From Mucilaginibacter sp. UR6-1 (GTDB lineage: Bacteria > Bacteroidota > Bacteroidia > Sphingobacteriales > Sphingobacteriaceae), in the NCBI RefSeq assembly GCF_020880975.1, contig NZ_JAJIWP010000005.1, positions 225,264-289,263 of the forward strand: a stretch of DNA of 64,000 nt, given 5' to 3'. Below the pieces are notes generated by a model. That model did no database searches, was not told where the DNA came from, and saw only the letters and a list, made by a program, of their open reading frames with translations. This document shows positions 1 through 7,576 of this stretch, piece by piece (within the stretch, counting starts at the first letter, position 1; every line of letters begins with the position of its first letter). A program made the position numbers and the translations under genes.

Positions 1-487
1 TGGCTTGCCCGTAATATTGCAGGTACAGGTAAAGCAGCAGTATTACCGAGAACAGCTCGACAGAATATTGCTTTGCCTCAACCGAATGGTATAAAACGAC
101 AGGCCCAAAGGCAAGTAAGGCCATGGCAACCACACTGCCGGCAGGTTTTAACAGTTTTTGTACTACCGGCACAAATATCACTAACGACAGTATGCCGCAT
201 ATAAACGGGAACAGCCTAAGCGGCAATTCACGCGTACCAAAAAGCATGGTAAGTGTTTTAACTACTAACAGGTAACCCAATGGTGCTTTTTGCTGAAAAG
301 GCAGCGCTTTGGTAAGCACATCAGTAAGGTTGTATTGCGCGAATGCTGTAGACAGGTAAATCTCATCCTCCCATAACGAGCGATTATCCAGCAAATGATA
401 TAGCCGTAATACAACGCCTAAGGCTACAATTGTCCATAGTAAATTACGGGTGAGTTTAATATTCTTGCTCGGTATATTCTGGGGCAT
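1..487 (-). CDS. GT39-like membrane glycosyltransferase, N-terminal part (cut by window edge)
   Basis: The frame opens with ATG at 487 and is still open at base 1, so about 162 residues are visible. They show a transmembrane helix near residues 13-30, then a loop with the acidic motif W-E-D-E (SLWEDEIYLS), then three more hydrophobic helices. The stretch HSVEAKQYSVELF resembles the E-A-(R/K)-x-Y signature of the PMT/ArnT group. In these GT-C enzymes the first-loop acidic residues bind the metal and lipid-linked sugar donor. A multi-pass glycosyltransferase of the GT39/DUF2029 type is therefore likely; acceptor and donor cannot be read from the sequence. It lies downstream of the DUF4349 gene but behind a probable terminator. 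Confidence 0.6.
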   Translation of the reverse strand, partial: MPQNIPSKNIKLTRNLLWTIVALGVVLRLYHLLDNRSLWEDEIYLSTAFAQYNLTDVLTKALPFQQKAPLGYLLVVKTLTMLFGTRELPLRLFPFICGILSLVIFVPVVQKLLKPAGSVVAMALLAFGPVVLYHSVEAKQYSVELFSVILLLYLYLQYYGQA

Positions 488-507
488 ATAGCTTTAAAAA
501 AACAGGG

Positions 508-527
508 ATGCCTTAAAAATAAGGCAT
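508..527 (-). terminator. Probable rho-independent terminator after the DUF4349 gene
   Basis: ATGCCTTA and TAAGGCAT form a perfect 8-bp stem around a 4-nt loop; on the minus strand a run of seven T follows after five bases. A second weaker hairpin (AAAAGCG/CGCTTTT, 548-572) lies just upstream on the same strand. Confidence 0.5.
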
Positions 528-603
528 TTATAGTAAACATATAGCAAAAAAGCGCTTTTTGAGGCCGCTTTTTCGTACAACTATAGCTTGTGCTTAACTA
601 ATA

Positions 604-1491
604 CTAAACCGTGCTTTTAACAGGCCCCTTAGCAGCAAATAAAGCCGGATGCTTTTTTCGGTAATATTTGTATACCAGCCACATAGCTACCCCTATCATC
701 ACAAACACCCAAAGGTTTGCCAAAGCGATAAAAACATCAGCCACCAGCAGTACGCCATTTACCAGTGATTGCTTTAACCTTAGTAAAAAGCTGATATTAT
801 ATATTGCCGGATCAGTATCAGGTATTCGCTCTTTGATGATGGTACTGTTCTGGAAAAAATTGAGGCTTACCGTACTGTATTTCACAGCCGCGTCAATACG
901 TTTGGTGTTGATCTGTTCATCAACAAGCGCGTCCTTAAATATCAGTACATCCTGTGGGTTTTTAAGCTTAATGCGGCCTTGCTTTTGCTGCTTTACCAGC
1001 TCTTTACGGCTATCCATCCGCAATTGCGATTCGAGATATTGCAGCGTATTATCCTCAATATCCATATTGCTTACTGTGGTGTATACACCAAGTTTATTTA
1101 CGGCGCTCACAAATGCCGTTAACCGCTCCGCAGGTACTTTAACCGTCATATCTGCATAAGTATTGAACGCCGATACCCGCATTACCGAATCATCATCCAG
1201 TTTTACTTCCTTTATCGGCGAAACATCAGAGCGCAAATGATGGTTCATCACCATACCGCTGTACTGATCGGTCAGGGTGGTCACCTCCTCGCCTATCTTG
1301 CGCACATTGGTTACCTTAAAAGTTAGTCCGGCGGTTTTTATCAGCTTTTGCTGATCGAAGGCAACACTGTCGGCAGCCACCAGCGCAGTATCGCTGCTTT
1401 CATTTTGCAGGGTTGAGTAATTGCCATTTCCACGGCATGAGTATAGCGCCATCGCTGCGCACAGCAATGCAATTAAAGCTCTGGTTTTCAT
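604..1491 (-). CDS. DUF4349 domain lipoprotein with C-terminal membrane anchor
   Basis: A 295-residue protein with a lipoprotein signal peptide (lipobox ALYSC, lipidated Cys19). Residues about 45-235 fit the DUF4349 family: a periplasmic domain with a central helical segment and a conserved VKVPAERL stretch. A single transmembrane helix follows (about residues 252-276, LANLWVFVMIGVAMWLVY), then a basic tail. DUF4349 proteins are widespread small envelope proteins of unknown role. It sits 170 bp downstream of atpG but is separated from it by two terminators, so it is probably transcribed alone. The family call is fairly secure; function is unknown. Confidence 0.75.
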   Translation of the reverse strand: MKTRALIALLCAAMALYSCRGNGNYSTLQNESSDTALVAADSVAFDQQKLIKTAGLTFKVTNVRKIGEEVTTLTDQYSGMVMNHHLRSDVSPIKEVKLDDDSVMRVSAFNTYADMTVKVPAERLTAFVSAVNKLGVYTTVSNMDIEDNTLQYLESQLRMDSRKELVKQQKQGRIKLKNPQDVLIFKDALVDEQINTKRIDAAVKYSTVSLNFFQNSTIIKERIPDTDPAIYNISFLLRLKQSLVNGVLLVADVFIALANLWVFVMIGVAMWLVYKYYRKKHPALFAAKGPVKSTV

Positions 1492-1554
1492 AATGTTATA
1501 GGTTTTTTATATTAATACCGGCAACCTGAAAAAGGTAACCTGTTTGCACAAAAA

Positions 1555-1577
1555 ATAATCTGAATGTTACAGATTAT
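1555..1577 (-). terminator. Second terminator downstream of atpG
   Basis: ATAATCTG/CAGATTAT form a perfect 8-bp stem with a 7-nt loop, followed on the minus strand by six T. It backs up the hairpin at 1621-1640. Confidence 0.6.
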
Positions 1578-1620
1578 CAGGCACAAATAAATTAAGATAG
1601 CAAAGCCGAAAAACAAAAAA

Positions 1621-1640
1621 GGCCACCCATTTGGGTAGCC
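1621..1640 (-). terminator. Terminator of the atp operon
   Basis: GGCTACCC AAAT GGGTGGCC on the minus strand makes an 8-bp stem with one G-T wobble, followed by TTTTTTG. It starts 22 bp after the atpG stop codon and closes the atp operon. Confidence 0.75.
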
Positions 1641-1662
1641 TTCAATATCATTTAATAATGTA

Positions 1663-2550
1663 TTAACCGTTTGATAATGCCGCCGCGCCGCTAACAATCT
1701 CCGTAAGCTCGGTAGTGATGGCTGCCTGGCGTGCCTGGTTGTATGATAATTTCAGGCTGCGTAATAGTTCACCGGCGTTATCGGTAGCCTTGTCCATGGC
1801 CGTCATGCGGGCGCCATGCTCTGAGGCATGTGAGTCAAGCACGGCACGGTATAATTGCAGCTTGATGTTTTTAGGTATCAGCTCTGCAACTATCTCTTCT
1901 TTTGATGGCTCAAGTATATAATCAGTTTGTGATGCACTGTTATCAACCGCCTTATTTTCAACTTTTGGCACAGGTAATAACTGCTCGGTAATTAAAAACT
2001 GTACAGCAGCGTTCCTGAAATGGTTGTACACAACTTCCACACGGTCATAATCGCCATTAACAAAGCCCTGCATAATGGCGTCGGTAATTACCGATGTATT
2101 GGCAAAATTAAGGCTTTGGTAAAGCTCGTTATTGTTGCCAATAACGTTGTATTTACGACGGCTAAAAAAGTCGTGCCCCTTTTTACCGATAGCTACGATA
2201 GAAACATTGCCGTTTTTTAGCTGTTCGCTGTATTTTTCAGCAATCAGGTTATTGGCCGTTTTAATAACGTTGGCGTTAAATGCACCGGCCAAACCACGGT
2301 TTGATGATACCACAACTACCAGTACACGCACGGGCTCACGCTCCTGCAGGTAAGGTGATGCGCCATCCTCAAGGCTGGCCGACAGGTTTGCCAAAAGCTC
2401 CTTTAGCTTGGTTGCATACGGACGTAACTGTACAATAGCATTGGTAGCGCGCTTTAACTTGGCAGCCGAAACCATTTTCATAGCCTTGGTGATCTGCTGT
2501 GTTGAGCTTACCGATGATATCCTGTTTCTTACTTCTTTTAAATTAGCCAT
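1663..2550 (-). CDS. atpG: ATP synthase gamma subunit
   Basis: The central rotor stalk subunit of F1, linking proton-driven c-ring rotation to catalysis in the beta subunits. The 295 residues match the usual length. The N-terminus MANLKEVRNRISSVSSTQQI and the C-terminal helix (AMDKATDNAGELLRSL, then RQAAITTELTEIVSGA) are the two antiparallel coiled-coil strands that define gamma. It is the last gene of the minus-strand atp operon, 118 bp after atpA, and is followed by tandem terminators. Genes for beta (atpD) and epsilon (atpC) are not in the window. Confidence 0.97.
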   Translation of the reverse strand: MANLKEVRNRISSVSSTQQITKAMKMVSAAKLKRATNAIVQLRPYATKLKELLANLSASLEDGASPYLQEREPVRVLVVVVSSNRGLAGAFNANVIKTANNLIAEKYSEQLKNGNVSIVAIGKKGHDFFSRRKYNVIGNNNELYQSLNFANTSVITDAIMQGFVNGDYDRVEVVYNHFRNAAVQFLITEQLLPVPKVENKAVDNSASQTDYILEPSKEEIVAELIPKNIKLQLYRAVLDSHASEHGARMTAMDKATDNAGELLRSLKLSYNQARQAAITTELTEIVSGAAALSNG

Positions 2551-2555
2551 TCGTT

Positions 2556-2666
2556 AAATGTGCAAATTTCAAATGTGCAAATGCACTATCTTTTATATAG
2601 TTAATTATGATCTGATGAAGAGATATACTAATCTGCACATTTGCACATCAGCATATCCGCACATCT
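2556..2666 (-). repeat. Word-palindrome spacer (TGTGCAAAT type) between atpA and atpG
   Basis: The word TGTGCAAAT occurs twice at 2556-2585, and its reverse complement (TGCACATTTGCACATC and GCACATCT) at 2633-2666. The two arms can pair over about 14 bp around an AT-rich loop of roughly 50 nt. The element lies wholly in the transcribed spacer of the operon. Confidence 0.6.
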
Positions 2667-2668
2667 AA

Positions 2669-4243
2669 TTAGTACTTACCTGTCAGTTCTTTGGCAACAG
2701 TTTCAAGTACACCGGTCAGCTTATCATCAAACTTACCTGCTTTAAGTGCCGAAAGCACTTCAGGGTGGCGCACTTCAAGCTGATTCAGGTACTCGGCCTC
2801 AAACTCCTTGATCTTGTTTACAGGCACGCTGCGCATCAGGTTTTTAGTACCGATGTAAATAATAGCAACCTGCTTTTCAACTGACACCGGTGAGTACTGG
2901 CCTTGCTTTAATATTTCAACGTTACGGGCACCTTTATCAAGTACGCTTTTGGTTGATGCATCAAGGTCTGAACCGAATTTTGAGAAAGCCTCAAGCTCGC
3001 GGTATTGTGCCTGGTCAAGTTTTAAGGTACCGGCAACTTTTTTCATTGATTTGATCTGCGCGTTACCACCTACACGTGATACCGAGATACCTACGTTAAT
3101 AGCCGGACGAACACCCGCGTTAAACAGGTTTGATTCAAGGAATATCTGGCCATCGGTGATCGAGATCACGTTTGTAGGGATATATGCTGATACGTCACCC
3201 GCTTGTGTTTCGATGATAGGCAACGCGGTTAATGAACCACCACCTTTAACCACATCTTTTAATGATTCAGGCAAATCATTCATCGCTTTAGCGATTGAAT
3301 CATTCGAGTTGATCTTAGCGGCACGCTCCAGTAAACGGCTGTGCAGGTAAAACACGTCACCTGGATAAGCCTCACGGCCCGGTGGACGACGAAGCAGCAA
3401 TGATACCTCACGGTAAGCAACTGCTTGTTTTGACAAATCATCATAGATGATCAGCGCCGGGCGGCCGGTATCACGGAAGTACTCGCCTATAGCGGCACCC
3501 GCGAATGGCGCGAAGAACTGCATTGGTGCAGAATCCGAAGCGTTAGCGGCAACTACGATAGAGTATGCCATAGCACCATTCTCTTCAAGCGTGCGCACAA
3601 TGTTTGCAACGGTTGAAGCCTTTTGGCCACAGGCAACATATATACAGATAACCGGCTGGCCGGCATCATAAAATTCCTTTTGGTTGATGATGGTATCGAT
3701 ACAAACCGCGGTTTTACCTGTTTGGCGGTCACCAATAACCAACTCACGCTGACCACGACCGATAGGGATCATCGCATCAATAGCTTTGATACCGGTTTGC
3801 AGAGGTTCAGTTACCGGCTGACGGTAGATAACACCCGGCGCTTTACGCTCCAATGGCATATCATAAGTTTTACCGGTTATAGGGCCTTTACCGTCAATTG
3901 GATTACCCAGGGTGTCAACCACACGGCCAAGCATGCCTTCGCCTGCTTTTAAAGATGCGATTTTGCTGGTACGTTTAACAGTATCACCTTCTTTAATGCC
4001 TTCGTACGAGCCTAACAATACCACACCCACGTTATCTTCTTCAAGGTTAAGTACAATGCCTTGCAGGCCATTGTCAAACTCAACCAGCTCACCTGATTGT
4101 ACTTTTGTTAATCCGTAAACACGGGCAATACCGTCGCCTATCTGCAATACGGTACCTACTTCTTCCAGTTCGGATTCTGACTTGAAGCCTGCCAGTTGCT
4201 GACGCAGGATGGCTGATACTTCGTCTGGTCTTACCTCTACCAT
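2669..4243 (-). CDS. atpA: ATP synthase alpha subunit
   Basis: The non-catalytic nucleotide-binding subunit of F1, three per complex, alternating with beta. The 524 residues are slightly longer than the usual 500-515. The Walker A motif GDRQTGKT lies at about residue 171, the visible Walker B region is ALIIYDDLSKQA, and the family signature PAINVGISVSRVGG is present. The N-terminus (VRPDEVSAILRQQLAGF) is the conserved segment that contacts delta. The gene lies between atpH (33 bp upstream) and atpG. Confidence 0.98.
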   Translation of the reverse strand: MVEVRPDEVSAILRQQLAGFKSESELEEVGTVLQIGDGIARVYGLTKVQSGELVEFDNGLQGIVLNLEEDNVGVVLLGSYEGIKEGDTVKRTSKIASLKAGEGMLGRVVDTLGNPIDGKGPITGKTYDMPLERKAPGVIYRQPVTEPLQTGIKAIDAMIPIGRGQRELVIGDRQTGKTAVCIDTIINQKEFYDAGQPVICIYVACGQKASTVANIVRTLEENGAMAYSIVVAANASDSAPMQFFAPFAGAAIGEYFRDTGRPALIIYDDLSKQAVAYREVSLLLRRPPGREAYPGDVFYLHSRLLERAAKINSNDSIAKAMNDLPESLKDVVKGGGSLTALPIIETQAGDVSAYIPTNVISITDGQIFLESNLFNAGVRPAINVGISVSRVGGNAQIKSMKKVAGTLKLDQAQYRELEAFSKFGSDLDASTKSVLDKGARNVEILKQGQYSPVSVEKQVAIIYIGTKNLMRSVPVNKIKEFEAEYLNQLEVRHPEVLSALKAGKFDDKLTGVLETVAKELTGKY

Positions 4244-4276
4244 TTTATTTCTTTTATTGGTGTTTTTGAGTAAATA

Positions 4277-4822
4277 TTAAACTGTCTTTTGAGCAAAATC
4301 TTTTTTCAAACGTCTCAGGTCGGCGGCAATGCTGGTATCAACCTGCCTGTCGCCAACGGCAAGCACAAAGCCGCCAATCAGCGCCGGGTCAACCTTCTCT
4401 ACCAGTATCACTTTGCTGCCACTGGCCTGCTCTACCTCTTGGGTAAGCGTTTGCCTGTTAGCGGCTGACAGCGGGGTAGCTGAGGTTACCTTTGCCTTGA
4501 TGATATTACGTTTAACGTTATATTGATTTACATATTCGTTAGCAGTAGCTTTTAACACCTCGCCACGGCCCTTGTTAACCATGATGTTAAAAAAAGCGAT
4601 GGCAAGCGCGCTTACCTTGCCACCAAAAAGAGCGCTTAAAATAGCGGTCTTTTTACTGTGCGAAATAATAGGATTAGCTACCACTGCGCTCAACTCAACA
4701 TTTTGTTTTAATGTTTGCAGGAAGAAATCCATATCCGTTTTCACCGCATCAACCGCGTTTTGCTCTTCCGCAAGGTCAATGAGTGATTTGGCGTACCTGG
4801 ATGCTACTGTTAGTTCTGACAT
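4277..4822 (-). CDS. atpH: ATP synthase delta subunit (OSCP)
   Basis: The peripheral-stalk subunit that ties the top of F1 to subunit b. It has 181 residues, the usual size. The N-terminal helical domain starts ASRYAKSLIDLAEEQ, the classical OSCP/delta opening. The C-terminal region carries the diagnostic stretch VEKVDPALIGGFVLAVGDRQ that ends in RRLKKDF. It is the sixth gene of the operon, separated from atpF by an unusual inverted-repeat spacer (4829-4938). Confidence 0.95.
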   Translation of the reverse strand: MSELTVASRYAKSLIDLAEEQNAVDAVKTDMDFFLQTLKQNVELSAVVANPIISHSKKTAILSALFGGKVSALAIAFFNIMVNKGRGEVLKATANEYVNQYNVKRNIIKAKVTSATPLSAANRQTLTQEVEQASGSKVILVEKVDPALIGGFVLAVGDRQVDTSIAADLRRLKKDFAQKTV

Positions 4823-4828
4823 AGTTCT

Positions 4829-4938
4829 TTATATTTCGGATTTCGAATTTTCAATTTCGGATTTATCCTTTATCTCCATTTTGGATTTCCAACTTATTCT
4901 TAAATTCGAAATTGAACATTCGATATTCGATATTCGAA
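4829..4938 (-). repeat. Word-palindrome spacer (TTCGAAATT type) between atpF and atpH
   Basis: The left arm (about 4829-4860) repeats ATTTCGGATTTCGAATTTTC; the right arm (about 4900-4938) repeats AATTCGAAATTGAAC and ATTCGATATTCG. Over 29 aligned positions the arms are complementary at 24, giving a long imperfect hairpin with a loop of about 45 nt. It has the same design as the spacers at 2556-2666, 19660-19740 and 62533-62603, but with a different word. Confidence 0.65.
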
Positions 4939-4939
4939 A

Positions 4940-5449
4940 TTACTTCAACTTAACTTCTTTTAATAAATCGGCAATCAGTTCATCCTGTTTTGCCTGATCT
5001 TCAAACTGCTTGCGCAATACCTTTTCGGCAATTTCAAGCGAAAGGGCAGCTACCTGGTTCTTAACATCAGCCAGGGCGATAGCTTTTTGATTGTTGATCT
5101 CAATACGTGCAATCTCCAGCATACGCGCGCCTTCTTTTTGAGCCAGATCACGGGCATCATGTATCATCTGCTCTTTTACCTTGCGGGCTTCGTGCAGTAT
5201 CAGGTCGCGCTCAATACGTGCCTTTTTAAGCAACGCTTCGTTCTCGTCAGTTAAACGAGCCATTTCTTCTTTGGCGGCTTCGGCTTTAAGCAAAGCATCC
5301 TCAATTGAACGTTCGCGCTCGGTAATGGCCTGCATAATTGGTTTCCAGGCAAATTTGCCAAGCAATATCAATAACAGGATAAAGGCAACCGCTGCCCAAA
5401 CCACAAATCCTAAATGGTCATTTAATAAACCTTCGAATAATTGTTCCAT
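4940..5449 (-). CDS. atpF: ATP synthase b subunit
   Basis: The peripheral stalk subunit of Fo. It has 169 residues, with one N-terminal membrane helix (about 12-32, FVVWAAVAFILLLILLGKFAW) carrying the conserved W-K-P-I-M exit. A long charged coiled coil follows (about 40-165, rich in A, E, K and R: EDALLKAEAAKEEMARL) and dimerises to form the stator. It lies between atpE and atpH. Only one b-type gene is present, so the stalk should be a homodimer, as usual in non-photosynthetic bacteria. Confidence 0.96.
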   Translation of the reverse strand: MEQLFEGLLNDHLGFVVWAAVAFILLLILLGKFAWKPIMQAITERERSIEDALLKAEAAKEEMARLTDENEALLKKARIERDLILHEARKVKEQMIHDARDLAQKEGARMLEIARIEINNQKAIALADVKNQVAALSLEIAEKVLRKQFEDQAKQDELIADLLKEVKLK

Positions 5450-5489
5450 TATATATTTAAAAGAGATTTCAAGTACTTTTTAACTTTTA

Positions 5490-5522
5490 ATAAAGCCCGT
5501 TGCCAATCGCCCCGGGCTTTAT
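5490..5522. other. Stem-loop between atpE and atpF
   Basis: ATAAAGCCCG (5490-5499) and CGGGCTTTAT (5513-5522) are perfect 10-bp complements around a 13-nt loop. In the operon's direction there is no T-run after it, so it is more like a processing or stabilising hairpin 3' of atpE than a terminator. A T-run does follow on the plus strand, where no gene ends. Confidence 0.55.
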
Positions 5523-5540
5523 AGTTTTTTGTGGTAAAAA

Positions 5541-5747
5541 TTATTTACCTAACAGGGCAACTACCACACCGAACAGAGCAACACCCTCAATAAGAGCGGC
5601 AGCAATGATCATGGCAGTTTGGATTTTTGAAGCAGCTTCCGGCTGACGAGCAATACCTTCCATGGCTTTGCCACCAACCTGACCGATACCTAAACCGGCA
5701 CCGATAACCGCTAAACCTGCACCTAATGCAGCAATACTTCCAGTCAT
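5541..5747 (-). CDS. atpE: ATP synthase c subunit
   Basis: The proteolipid of the Fo rotor ring. The 68 residues fold as two membrane helices joined by the polar loop ARQP (residues 33-36). Helix 1 carries the Gly/Ala repeat (ALGAGLAVIGAGLGIG) for tight ring packing. Helix 2 carries the proton-carrying Glu54 in AALIEGVALF. The residues next to Glu54 do not form the S/T-containing site seen in Na+-type rings, so proton coupling is inferred. It is flanked downstream by a strong stem-loop, which may help raise its expression relative to its neighbours. Confidence 0.97.
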   Translation of the reverse strand: MTGSIAALGAGLAVIGAGLGIGQVGGKAMEGIARQPEAASKIQTAMIIAAALIEGVALFGVVVALLGK

Positions 5748-5801
5748 GTTTTTTAAATTTTAAAAGTTAAATATAATTATATAATTGTTTGCAGATATTA
5801 A

Positions 5802-6896
5802 TTAGTGATGATCCTCAACCGCGGTACCGATAAACAGCGCGGTAAGCATGGTGAATATAAAGGCTTGCAGAAAAGCAACCAGCAACTCAAGCACGTCCAT
5901 AAACAACACGAACAGGATAGATACCGGCGCAACAGCAATTGATTTGAAAATGAATATCAATGATATTAAGCTCAACACAATGATGTGACCTGCTGAAATG
6001 TTGGCGTACAAACGGATCATTAACGCGAATGGCCTTGAAATAACACCAATCAGTTCAACCGGGATCATGATAGGGTACAGCCAAACCGGTACATCAGGTA
6101 AAAAGATGTGTTTCCAGTAGTATTTGTTGGCGCTGAAATTAACTACCAGCATTACAATGGCCGACATTACAAAGGTGAACATAATGTTACCGGTAACATT
6201 AGCGCCACCCGGAAACAAAGGCACCAGGCCCAACAGGTTGTTCATCCATATAAAAAAGAATATGGTTAACAATATAGGCATGTAGCGCTGGTAGCCACGA
6301 CCGATGTTTGGCCTGGCGATCTCATCACGAACGAACATGATGATCGGCTCAACCAATGACTGCAAACCTTTTGGCGCTTTACCTTCGCGTTTTTTGTATG
6401 ATGATGCAACACTCATGAAGATGATCAGGATCAGTGTACCTGCTATCCACATGGCCAGCACATTCTTGGTGATTGAAAAATCGTATACGTGAGATGAAGC
6501 CTCTTTATCAACCTCGCCGTTAGCGTCAACAGCTTTAATTTTGTCTTCAACTAATTTGTAAGTATAAAACTGGCCCTGGTGAGCTTCGGTACCGTGGTGA
6601 AAAACGGCCGACGAAAAGAATTCAGTACCCTTATCAGTAAACAGGATAACAGGCAGCGGAATTGATGTTTCGCCCAGTACATGCCAGTAATGAGAATCAC
6701 CAATATGCTCAAGGATAGCGGTGGTTGGATTAAACGCTTCCTCCTCGGCATTCTTTTCTTCTTTTACGTGCTCCTCGTGCTGTATCGCAAAAGTGTTACA
6801 AGCGCAAAAAGTCAAAAAAACGCCTAAAATCAAGCTCAGAGCGGTTTTTTTTGAGTTCAAAATGTGGCTAAAATTCATTAAATGAGTGTTTTTCAC
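5802..6896 (-). CDS. atpB: ATP synthase a subunit
   Basis: The membrane subunit forming the two proton half-channels of Fo. At 364 residues it is longer than the enterobacterial protein because of an N-terminal extension of about 110 residues. The extension includes a signal-peptide-like hydrophobic stretch (TALSLILGVFLTFCACNTFA) and an acidic His/Glu-rich segment; such extensions are common in Bacteroidota. The essential arginine is visible in ALMIRLYANISAGH, and the helix before it has NLLGLVPLFPGG. The start could also be the Met seven residues in (6878). It begins 2 bp after the stop of the 124-residue membrane protein gene. Confidence 0.95.
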   Translation of the reverse strand: MKNTHLMNFSHILNSKKTALSLILGVFLTFCACNTFAIQHEEHVKEEKNAEEEAFNPTTAILEHIGDSHYWHVLGETSIPLPVILFTDKGTEFFSSAVFHHGTEAHQGQFYTYKLVEDKIKAVDANGEVDKEASSHVYDFSITKNVLAMWIAGTLILIIFMSVASSYKKREGKAPKGLQSLVEPIIMFVRDEIARPNIGRGYQRYMPILLTIFFFIWMNNLLGLVPLFPGGANVTGNIMFTFVMSAIVMLVVNFSANKYYWKHIFLPDVPVWLYPIMIPVELIGVISRPFALMIRLYANISAGHIIVLSLISLIFIFKSIAVAPVSILFVLFMDVLELLVAFLQAFIFTMLTALFIGTAVEDHH

Positions 6897-6898
6897 TT

Positions 6899-7273
6899 TT
6901 AAATTTGGTTGCGCAAGTTACGTAACAAAACCAAAACTTCAAAGATGGTATTCAAGAAATATACATAAAAGAAATCGAGCACAAATACTACGCTGTCAAC
7001 CTTAAATTTTATGGTAAAAAAAAGCGCCAGCGCCATGCTGAAAACCATCTTTGCCACCGTCATGATCAGGAAAGTTTGCGCATACATATCAGGATGCCTT
7101 TTTTGGATCAATGATACGGCGATCATCAGCATAAGTGTTAAGGCAGTTATTAACACAAAAATGCCCCAAAATTGCGGCAACACCCATTTGGTGTTACCCG
7201 TATACACCAGCAGCGCGGGTGGGATGGCCAGGCAAACGGTAAAAATAATAAAGGAGGTTAAGGTGCGCAGCAT
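6899..7273 (-). CDS. Small four-helix membrane protein of the atp operon
   Basis: A 124-residue hydrophobic protein with about four transmembrane helices and short basic loops (SLIQKRHPDMYAQ, LLRNLRNQI). Its place between the atpI-like gene (1 bp away) and atpB (2 bp away) implies strict co-transcription. This position is usually held by AtpI-type proteins or other membrane factors that help assemble the c-ring or stabilise subunit a. I do not recognise a specific family; a role in Fo assembly is inferred from context only. Confidence 0.75.
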   Translation of the reverse strand: MLRTLTSFIIFTVCLAIPPALLVYTGNTKWVLPQFWGIFVLITALTLMLMIAVSLIQKRHPDMYAQTFLIMTVAKMVFSMALALFFTIKFKVDSVVFVLDFFYVYFLNTIFEVLVLLRNLRNQI

Positions 7274-7274
7274 A

Positions 7275-7505
7275 TCAGTTTTTTACGGCCCTTATAACAA
7301 GGTACAGCGAAATAAATACACCGGCAAGGGCCATTACAGCCGTTACCCATTGCACCTTGTGTTGGCTAACCTCGTCAATTTTATAGCCCGCGTAAGCCAT
7401 GCCGCCTATAATAACGATCATTTGCACCGCAATGCCGGTATATTTGGCATAATTGCTCATGCCTTTACCTATTTGGTCGGGCCGGTTTGTTTGATTATCG
7501 GGCAT
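7275..7505 (-). CDS. AtpZ/AtpI-like Fo assembly protein
   Basis: A 76-residue protein with a soluble N-terminus and two membrane helices (AVQMIVIIGGMAYAGYKID and VTAVMALAGVFISLYLVIR). The pattern G-x-x-x-G-x-x-(I/L)-D at the end of helix 1 is typical of the AtpZ/AtpI family. These proteins precede Fo genes and are linked to c-ring assembly or to Mg2+/Ca2+ handling. It is the first gene of the atp operon. The ATG at 7505 lies only 4 nt after a TAAATTTG box, so the transcript may be leaderless. Confidence 0.8.
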   Translation of the reverse strand: MPDNQTNRPDQIGKGMSNYAKYTGIAVQMIVIIGGMAYAGYKIDEVSQHKVQWVTAVMALAGVFISLYLVIRAVKN

Positions 7506-7509
7506 GGTA

Positions 7510-7517
7510 CAAATTTA
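7510..7517 (-). promoter_or_regulatory. Candidate -7 box for the atp operon
   Basis: On the minus strand the sequence is TAAATTTG-TACC-ATG. TAAATTTG matches the Bacteroidota -7 consensus TAnnTTTG exactly; no TTTG/TTG was found at the expected -33 position. The short distance to ATG would give a leaderless mRNA. Confidence 0.35.
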
Positions 7518-7576
7518 TTTAATATTGGTGTATAGTATTTATTTATTTTAGCAAAGCATTCGCATTTATATTCCCT

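Noticed and set aside
668..1159. 163-residue plus-strand open frame opposite the DUF4349 gene
   Set aside because: It is fully inside a well-supported lipoprotein gene on the other strand and is Ser/Thr-rich low-complexity; a shadow frame.
1512..1697. 61-residue minus-strand frame after atpG
   Set aside because: It runs through the atp terminators and overlaps the atpG 3' end; no ribosome site or family resemblance.
5541..5747. Sodium-type ATP synthase c ring
   Set aside because: Residues around Glu54 (L-I-E-G-V-A-L-F) lack the Ser/Thr ligands of Na+-binding rings.
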